From Angiostrongylus vasorum (Eukaryota > Nematoda > Chromadorea > Rhabditida > Metastrongylidae): 64,000 nucleotides of DNA. Position numbers and translations under genes: made by a program. The stretch is from the NCBI GenBank assembly GCA_018806985.1, contig JADANN010000373.1, positions 62,001 to 126,000 of the forward strand, read 5' to 3'. How positions within the stretch are numbered: the first letter of the stretch is position 1; every line of letters begins with the position of its first letter. This document shows positions 56,896 to 64,000 of the stretch, in pieces. The notes under the pieces are model-generated. The model was not told where the DNA came from and made no database searches. It saw only the letters and a list, made by a program, of their open reading frames with translations.

Positions 56896-56934
56896 CTGAG
56901 CTGATGTAGCTACCGCAAAGAAAAGAAATACCAT
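56896..56934 (-). other. Possible signal-peptide exon (unit B)
   Basis: MVFLFFAVATSAQ followed by GTCGTC donor. Counterpart of 49632-49673. Confidence 0.3.
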
Positions 56935-57509
56935 CCATTTATGATTAGTTATGTCCAATCGCTACTAAAAGTCGTTTTCTGTAATAAATAGCATATCAAT
57001 GTACTTTTCAAAATACTGAAGGAGGCGATGCTGTCGAAGTGGCAACTTATGCTGTGTTGTACGTCTTCTTTTGTACAGAAATGAACTTCTGCTGCACAAC
57101 AAGCTCGTGCAAAGCGTGATAACGCTATGAACTAGTCAGTATGACCGCAGCAGAGCTCAGTTAGGAAAGCATTTTGATAAAAACACCAGACTCCTTTTTA
57201 GCTTTAGAGGCGCAGGGTCTGGGAGAAGGGGAATGAACGCACCCGCAGTTGATTGCAGCCCGATGCCCAGGAGCAGCTCTCAACGACTATGAGGCGGTAG
57301 GCTGTTGGAAAGAGTAGTGCTAGGCAAAGATCGCAATGATAATCTGAGCCGAATTCTCGTCAGGACGGTTTTTCCCGACTTTTCTCCTTTGGCATTTCCT
57401 ATTGTGCACTAAAATATTTGAAGAGGAAGGCCAGTGCTCACAATAGAAAGTTTTTGCCCCGAAATCGATGAAATGACAGAAATTGTGCGCACTTTAACTA
57501 GAAAAAGCT

Positions 57510-58095
57510 TGAAATATATCTATTTTTTCTTGTGGACGGCGCTGTCTCGGACGAAGCGTAATTTCATCTCGTTCCCTCGATTTATTCAGGAACTTAGAAA
57601 CCACTGTTTTACTGTGGGATACTTCTTTCTTTGTTGAGGTAGTATAGCAGCAGTTCGCAGAGCTGCAGAATTCTCTAAAAAATAGAATATCAGATGTCAA
57701 AACAGCAAATTCAAGAAGTCTATTTCTATGAATTCAAACTCGGGCGTACACAGACGAAACGCTTTCGAAGTATTAATGAGATATGGGATCGCGGAATGCT
57801 AACGACTTCAAAGTGCAGCGTTGTTTGGAAACTTTCATGTTCGCTAAATCGAGAGTGAAGGTGACGAATGCGATAAAGCGGTGTTCCGCATTTGACGAAA
57901 GTGAATCGAGTGCTTTGTCGGAAGCCAATAAATGCAGAACTGTTCGAGAGGTAACTAAGTGCAACTAAGTCAATGGTTTTGGAGCGTTTAAAAATTGGAG
58001 GCTGAAACAGTACTGACAAAATGGATGCCTACGAATTGAAACGACAGTCAATAAATTAGCCGCTCTGCAAGCATCGCCTGCGCTTTTCCAGCGTA
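57510..58095 (+). other. Segment present only in unit B
   Basis: Flanks match unit A on both sides (AAAAAGCTT before, AGAGACCCGTTTCTCAACC after), where the gap closes at about 50958-50975. Holds a plus frame with ANDFKVQRCLETFMFAKSRV near 57800 and an overlapping minus frame of 97 codons (58019-57726). No family recognised; no terminal repeats seen. Confidence 0.5.
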
Positions 58096-58819
58096 ACTAG
58101 AGAGACCCGTTTCTCAACCGCAACTATGATGTGAGTACAGAATTGGATCCTCTGCGACAACTGTCGACGATCAGCTCGGTGTTTGGACCGCAGTAAAGCT
58201 CCGCAGCGCTACTCACTGCAGAAATTGAACCCAAAAAAAAATTATCTGATGGCTTGCTGGATTGCTGCTGGTCTAATCCATCACCGCTTCTTGAATCTTC
58301 AAGATGAAGTAATAAGGACGTAGAAAATGCACTTATCAGACGAGTTAAATCAGTCGAAAAATTTAACAGCTGCACGCTTCGCTGATCAACAGAAAAGGAC
58401 CAATTAACCAATTACTTTGAAATGATAGCGTGTGCCAAGGGTCGAAAAGTCAACGCTGCGAAGTTCAACAAGAACTCTGTCTTACCCACGACACTCGCCA
58501 GCGCTGTCATCTACAACACACAACTTCTTAAACTTCCATCTTGACAACTTCCATTGCAAGGAATACTTCAGAAAATAAGCAGTGACTGAAACCGCCTTCA
58601 ACGACTTAATCGCTAATAGAAGTCCAGAATTATAACGAACTTATGCAAGTAAATTTTTTAAAAAAACAGAAGATTCTAATAATTTTTACATCAAGCTAAG
58701 CTATGCTATGTTGGAAACACAAGTTGAAATCTTAGGCTTTATATTCTGCAAGATATAATATTCCTTCATTTTGCATCGCCGTCAGTCTTCAACACAAGTT
58801 TTCCTTGACCATGACGTCC

Positions 58820-59800
58820 GTGGTAGTGTTGGCACGCCGCATGTTTGCCGCTACAAGGAACTAATTACGCTTGAGAACTATTAATTACCTCGGTGTGGAA
58901 GCAGAATGAAATGAACACTGTGTCTATTACTTTTTGTTTGCAATAAACAATCATAACACTGCTGGACTGAAACGTCGCTTGCAGTGGAATCTAATTTTCC
59001 AATGGCCTTCGCACTCTGATTACGGTAGCGAATGGAAGGTGAGAGGGGAATCTTCTAGCGAGACCGCAAATTGCTCAAAAAGTTTATTAGAATAGCATAG
59101 AGCTGCTTATTCATCTTTATTTAGCTTTCATAAAAATGTCATGAACGCCCTAATGCTTCCTCAACGCTGATTACGCTTCCAAATGCTTCCGCGTGAGAAA
59201 GAACTCGTTGTCTAAGAATGGTCAATGCATTGGAATTCATTTAAAGTTTCACATCGTCTAACACCTACCATAATCATACGTTTACTAAAGAATGCATTTG
59301 TAACATATAAAACGATGCCTAGAGCCTATTGATGAGTAGAGCTAAATGTTCTACTCTTGCAAACAGGTCATTTACCAATGTGGAGAGAATTTGGGCTTTG
59401 TCTTTGTTGAGCGCTATTGAACCAACAGTCTTTCATAGCGGTTAGTACGTCACAAAGAGTTTCATTTTGACGCGACGAGAATATGGTGGACTCCAACTCA
59501 TGTACGACAAGCTTGCATGCAAGTTCTTGTAACGTTTCGGTAGAATGGCTTGCAAAAACGAATGAACCCTCTGGTAGAACGACAGTGACACTTGGGCTGT
59601 GAAAATTTTTGAAGCAGAAAGGGTGTAGTAGGAGAAGTTAGATAGGTGTCAACTGATTAACATGCGCACTTGCTGGTGTCCTGTTATGAACTGCGAGCGA
59701 AACTAACCGACCGCTTAACATCAGAGGCAAGCACATTTCTTAAGGGTTGGCTGGCAGAGTACGTCGTGTATTTCTACATGTGTCATCAATGGTGTCAGTA
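58820..59800 (+). repeat. Paralogous segment, copy 3 of 3
   Basis: Matches 51680-52130 and 27655-28330, and alone continues into sequence matching 28960-29510 (AACGTTTCGGTAGAATGGCT, GATTAACATGCGCACTTG). Empty site for the 27755 dimer at about 58916. Confidence 0.75.
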
Positions 59801-59964
59801 ACTCTTAACGACATTATGTTTTTTACGATACCGCTTCATTAGGAAAGAATGTAGGAAACGCCTTTCTGTTCAATCCTTCACTGCAACAAGTTCTACCGTC
59901 ACCCATTCTTTTTTTTCGCCCAGTTTACTCTCCCCAACAAAATCAAAATGAGAAAACCGCATTT

Positions 59965-60165
59965 CAGATGGCAATGGAGAGACAGCCAGAACGAAGGACC
60001 CGCATGGTGTGATGGTGAACGCGTTAGCCCCAAAAGGATGATAGAGCGTTCGTTTTCCACCTCATTCATCTGCAGTCCTAAGGCAAACATCGCAGCATCA
60101 TTGTGGTCGTGTCACACATAATACGCCGTCGTGAAAAATTGTAATAGACAGTAAATAAAAAGTTG
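59965..60165 (+). repeat. SINE-C single copy (degenerate)
   Basis: GAGAGACAGCCAGAACGAAG, CCGCATGGTGTGATGGTGAA, GCGTTCGTTTTCCACC, ending AATAGACAGTAAATAAAAAG. Confidence 0.7.
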
Positions 60166-60811
60166 AAACTGCTATTTCCACCGTTATTCAGTCTTTACTT
60201 CTTTCTCCGTTTACTCTAAGCAACAAAATCATACAGAAAAAAAAACCTACATTTCAGATGTCCATAGAAAAAATATTTGCTTTTTCACTGAACATTTTTT
60301 GTCGAACTTAGCCACAAGATGAATCTTTAGAAAGGAAATCTTAGCAGTTCACGTAAAACCTCGCTTGCTACTATCCGCCCAACATCGCTGATGAAACCAC
60401 TTTGCACTATGCTATGTGTTCTTTCCTTTAGCGACGACTTGTTTCTCGTCTTTAACCGAAATTTACATGACAGCGTGGCAGTACGCTCCTGTAAAGTAAA
60501 GCACAAATATCTCGCTGCAGGAAGATCTAGAAATAGTTGCAGTATCGACGATAACGGAGGAAAATAATCTTAATCTTTTAACATATGAAGTTTCGGAGTG
60601 TGAGGTGGCTAGTTTTTCAAAATTGCTTGCACGATTGCTTAGGCTGAAGTTCGGTACAAAAAAAGATTCCGGGGTTGATAAGTCGCTAAGCGATGCGCCA
60701 TTCATGTGATCGGTCTATGATCCCACGAGACTTGACTGAAATCGAGGTCCATCTCTGTGTGCTACGGAATAACTCTACTCCAAACAGACTCGAAAATTTG
60801 GAAACGTGGAG
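60166..60811. other. Unassigned
   Basis: An 80-codon minus frame (60705-60463; MNGASLSDLSTPESFFVPNF) has no recognised domain. The counterpart of this stretch in the first duplicate is replaced by RTE and PLE sequence (29515-33240). Confidence 0.3.
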
Positions 60812-62622
60812 TTTTTTTCGCGAATAACTTCCTGATCACGGCATCGAATGGAAAGTGCAAGAAAAATTTTGCGGCGATACTGCTCATCGCCAGCAATTCA
60901 TTAAAACAATACGAAAGTGCTTAATCAGCCTTCTACACCGTTCGTAAAAAATTCATAATACATCCGACGATTGCCCGGAAGTGGAAAAACTCTGAAACAG
61001 GAAGTACGTGCCGGAGACTCTTTCATCACATACAGGAATTTAGTGGAAGGTTCACCTTCACTGCCCGGCTAAGGCTGCCCTCATGATGGGGGAAATTTCC
61101 TTCTTAGAACTTTTCAACAGTTTTGTGTGCACAGTCCAGAAATGCTTTCAAAAAACATCACAGCCAAGTAATCATCAGGTAGGCAAGCCACTGAGTGAGT
61201 TTACTGTTAATCACTGAAGCAAGTTCTGGAAAATACGTAAACACTCGTATTGTGAGACGGAATTTATCACCTTTGGAAACAGCTGTTTTTTTCGCAGTAG
61301 TTATTTCAAACACTTTCGAAGCTCCGATACACTTCCAGCACATCGACTCGTAATGAAGTGAAAGGGGCTAAAAAAGCACTTAAGAACGTGCAACATTTTT
61401 CACGCGATCGTCATTAGAACATTTCTAAGACTAGACAGGAAGGTGAAGAAATAGAATTATAAGTCAGACAAAGTAGTCATTTTGCCATACAGAGTTGTCG
61501 AATAGAAAATTTTGTTTTCTTGCACGCGAAGGAGAAATTTAGAGGCTCAGGGGGCGGCCCATAAACATTTGCTTTTTTTTAGAAACTGGGAACATTTAAA
61601 AAGGTGGAAAAGGAAGTGGCTCAGTATCCGTACGGTCCGCTCCTTAAAGGACGTCCAGTACTTTTCTCATTTTAGATGACTCTCGGTCCCATCAAACTAC
61701 GACGTACAGGTGCAGTCCTATAGCACTTCGTGCTATGCCGAAGTTCTTTTCAACTATGCTTAAGTGAATTCTAACTATAATCATCTTCGGCTATCAAGCC
61801 GCTTTGCCATCAGAGTAGAAGACCTCGTAACCTCACTTCTTCTAATGGAGAGTGAGAGAAGATAAACAAATGCGATTTTCACTGTTTAGGAATTTTCTGT
61901 TAAGAAAACATTGCATGCCGAAGGCTGTGCTTCTTTCTTGTCAACCGTTACAGCAGTTGCTTGATTTCCTTCATAAAAGTGTGCATCCTTAACGACGCTG
62001 CTTCGTCGATTCTGCGTTTCCTTATTTCTGGGAAGTAGAAATTTGACGTCTCCACAATAAAAATAAGATGTGTGAAGCCCAATTTAAACCAAGCAGCCGA
62101 GAAAGCAGCGCATTCGGTGAATTATTTTTATGCAATCGCCTTCGCTTATATCATTTCCCTTCATACCACATTTCCCGATTTCCACTTACCGCAGAATAGG
62201 AGAGCCCTCAATGCCAGCAATACCGATCGTAAGCATAATGAGCATTGAGAAATTTTTGTTTTGAAACAAGCAGTTTTGGAGTACGTGAAACTCTTGGAAA
62301 AAAACTTCCAAAATGCCTGTCCTACGGCTGCGCTGGTGTACAAACGCTGTGTAAATCGCACCGCTCATTTTCACCAAGGAAAACAGGACATTTTATCCCT
62401 AACTGAACCTTCCACTGAAAGCTACTTTTCAAATCTTTTTTGAGGAGTGATTCTTTTCAAAAATTGCCAGTTTAGGAAACATGGCGAGTGTTCCAGCACG
62501 TACGTTGCTGCTTTCTCTTCTCACCATCAGCACAGTGTTGGGATGTGGGCCAGGAGGGCCAAGTAATAATTAGACTGTTGTTTATAAACATTAAATCTCA
62601 ACGTAAACATCACCGCAATAAG
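60812..62622 (+). repeat. Segmental duplication, upstream part (copy 2)
   Basis: Counterpart of 33247-35130, same orientation, about 27.5 kb away. Many small indels; open frames of copy 1 are not kept. Confidence 0.85.
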
Positions 62623-64000
62623 TAATATATGTATACATATAATATATACATATATATGTACATATAATGTTATATAATATATACATATATACATATATAT
62701 ACATATAATGTTATATCATCCACAACCACAAGATTGCTGAGATATTTGCAAAACTCTGGACCGCAGGTGTCTATGGTGGGGAACAAACGCGCTGCTCTCC
62801 TTTCCGGGGAGTAACGCGTTCACCACCACACCATGCTGGTCCTTCGTTTCGCCTGTCAGCTAGTTCTATCGATTTCGCTTAATACCCTGCCATAAAAAAT
62901 AATAGAAGGCAAGAAATAAAAAGTAACCTATATCATTTACAGGTTTAACAAAACTTTTCAATCCCAGATTCTACTTATCCATTAGAAGACTGGAGTTTTG
63001 TTTCGGCTTTTATGTATTCACTAGAAAACCCGTGAATTTCAGCTACAACGAGCACAAGGACCTTCAACGTTACCGGCTTCACCCTACCAGTGCAGATGGT
63101 TTTCTCAATGGCCCAAGGTGCAGCTGCTCAAGTCCCCGGTATAGCACCGACTGCAGGGGCGGCCAGTGGATTTGTCATGCATAATGTAATGCAAGCAGTG
63201 AGTTCTCATTTTTTTTGATAGGTTTAATGAACGGATTTTTAAAGTACTCGTCAGAGCTATAATTTTTGAGCGATTTCTATGAGTTTGGGTAATTTGATTG
63301 GAAAGGTCCATTTAAATTCTATCTGTTTGTGAGACCTGTCCTTCAGGTGTTTGATGTTCTCGAGCGACAGGGACGCGCAGCAGGCCTCTCCGATCCTATA
63401 ATCCAATTCATTTTGGGTCAACTCACTGTCAGCATAAACTACCAACCACTGGAATGCAAAGACGTAGAAGTTAACCCATCCAATCCTCAACAAGCGATTA
63501 TGAGTAGGTTTCCATGACTTAAGGTCCATTTGGCAGATTGAAGGTGTGAAAGATGCAAGCACTAACAGTACCAAGAAAGCGTTATATAGTTTGGGAATAC
63601 TTTCTCAACAGTGGAGGCAAAACTGGTTTTCTAAGAGGACTGCATACATTCGTCTAATCGGATTTTCTTTGTGAAGTAATGGTGGGACCTACTTTTTTCC
63701 TATACTTTTCACTAAGAAGGCAAGGAAATTGCTATCCATGGAACGGATCGTGGAACTCAAACCTCTTCTTACGTTCAAATCAAATCACGGACTCCTTTTT
63801 AGGGCTGTCTAACCCTAAAGTAGCTTTGAAAACACCGAAAGTTTTATGTTGATTTCAATTGCATTAATTGCAGCAAAAAAATGTACCAAGTTCGGTGGAC
63901 AAAAACCAATGAAAAAACAAATCCCAATCTTCGTTCTAATAAAGACACACTTGAAGTTGCTTTGCTTCTTCACGGAGTGCTTTTAAATGATTTACCTTGT
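62481..64000 (+). CDS. Secreted protein, same unrecognised family, copy 2 (cut by window end)
   Basis: Exons 1-3 are intact: 62481-62562 (signal peptide MASVPARTLLLSLL..., then CGPGGP), 63043-63197 (TFNVTGFTLPVQMVFSMAQG, APTAGAASGFVM) and 63347-63503 (VFDVLERQGRAAGLSDPI, LGQLTVSINYQPLECKDVEV). Exon lengths (82, 155, 157) equal those of copy 1 and phases agree. Exons 4-5 should lie beyond 64000; sequence is still homologous to intron 3 of copy 1 at the edge. Changes are mostly single residues, with open frames kept, which hints at function. Intron 1 is about 480 bp (versus 1.2 kb) and holds an (AT)n-like tract and a SINE-C. Confidence 0.8.
62623..62717. repeat. ATAC/AT microsatellite in intron 1 of copy 2
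   Basis: Imperfect TATACATATA repeats with ATAATGTTATAT units. Same position as 35133-35159 in copy 1. Confidence 0.9.
62718..62928 (-). repeat. SINE-C arm (reverse) in intron 1 of copy 2
   Basis: GATTGCTGAGATATTTGCAA, GGGGAACAAACGCGC, CGTTTCGCCTGTCAGCTAG, then AATACCCTGCCAT and AAGAAATAAAAAG. Absent from copy 1, so inserted after the duplication or lost from the other. Confidence 0.75.

Larger units (their letters stand above)
55415..59250 (+). repeat. Tandem duplication, unit B
   Basis: Counterpart of 48055-52320, offset about 7.3 kb. Differs by lacking the SINE-C-like piece near 49500 and by having about 580 extra bases at 57510-58095. Confidence 0.8.

Noticed and set aside
58124..58411. 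95-codon minus frame as a full gene
   Set aside because: Unit A has several stops in the aligned frame; at most the last third looks exon-like, reported as a low-interest finding.

Overview
The window looks like a nematode chromosome segment, probably from a clade V/strongylid (hookworm-like) species. This is inferred from four things. (1) There are two 22-nt sequences that each match the nematode SL1 spliced leader at 21 of 22 bases. (2) The genes have small exons with TTTCAG-type acceptors. (3) RTE-type LINEs and Penelope-like elements (PLEs) with GIY-YIG domains are abundant. (4) A protein kinase of the TTBK/CK1 type that is expanded in worms is present. No bacterial-style operons, rRNA genes, genuine tRNA genes or CRISPR arrays were seen. 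The sequence is AT-rich and most of it is decayed repeats.

Three protein-coding loci can be rebuilt exon by exon. On the minus strand, 16796 down to 11007, seven exons of a TTBK/CK1-family kinase can be read. It is a pseudogene: the catalytic HRD is altered to CG, a stop codon sits directly before DFG, the exon 1/2 phase does not match, and a decayed RTE copy lies in intron 4. On the plus strand, 34989-37744, a complete five-exon gene encodes a 235-residue secreted protein of a family I cannot name. A second copy (exons 1-3 intact) begins at 62481 and runs off the window end. A third locus at 4756-5086 has only the last two exons.

Layout: 1-9.8 kb is RTE and PLE fragments, SINE-like repeats and the two SL1-tagged sequences. 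9.8-16.8 kb is the kinase pseudogene. 17-25 kb holds a PLE and tRNA-derived SINEs. 25-33 kb has RTE and PLE pieces around inverted SINE dimers. 33-38 kb is the intact secreted-protein gene inside a segmental duplication. 38-47 kb is PLE ends, hammerhead-like motifs and SINEs. 48-60 kb is a tandem duplication of about 7 kb carrying two RTE copies. 60.8-64 kb is the second half of the 33-37 kb duplication.

The parts inform each other. Paralogous segments supply empty sites that date and delimit insertions. The clearest example is an inverted SINE-like dimer at 27755-28143 flanked by a 12-bp direct repeat, with two empty paralogous sites. The RTE elements are the likely source of the machinery for such retroposition (inference). 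Repeat family names used here (SINE-A, -B, -C) are working labels, not database names.
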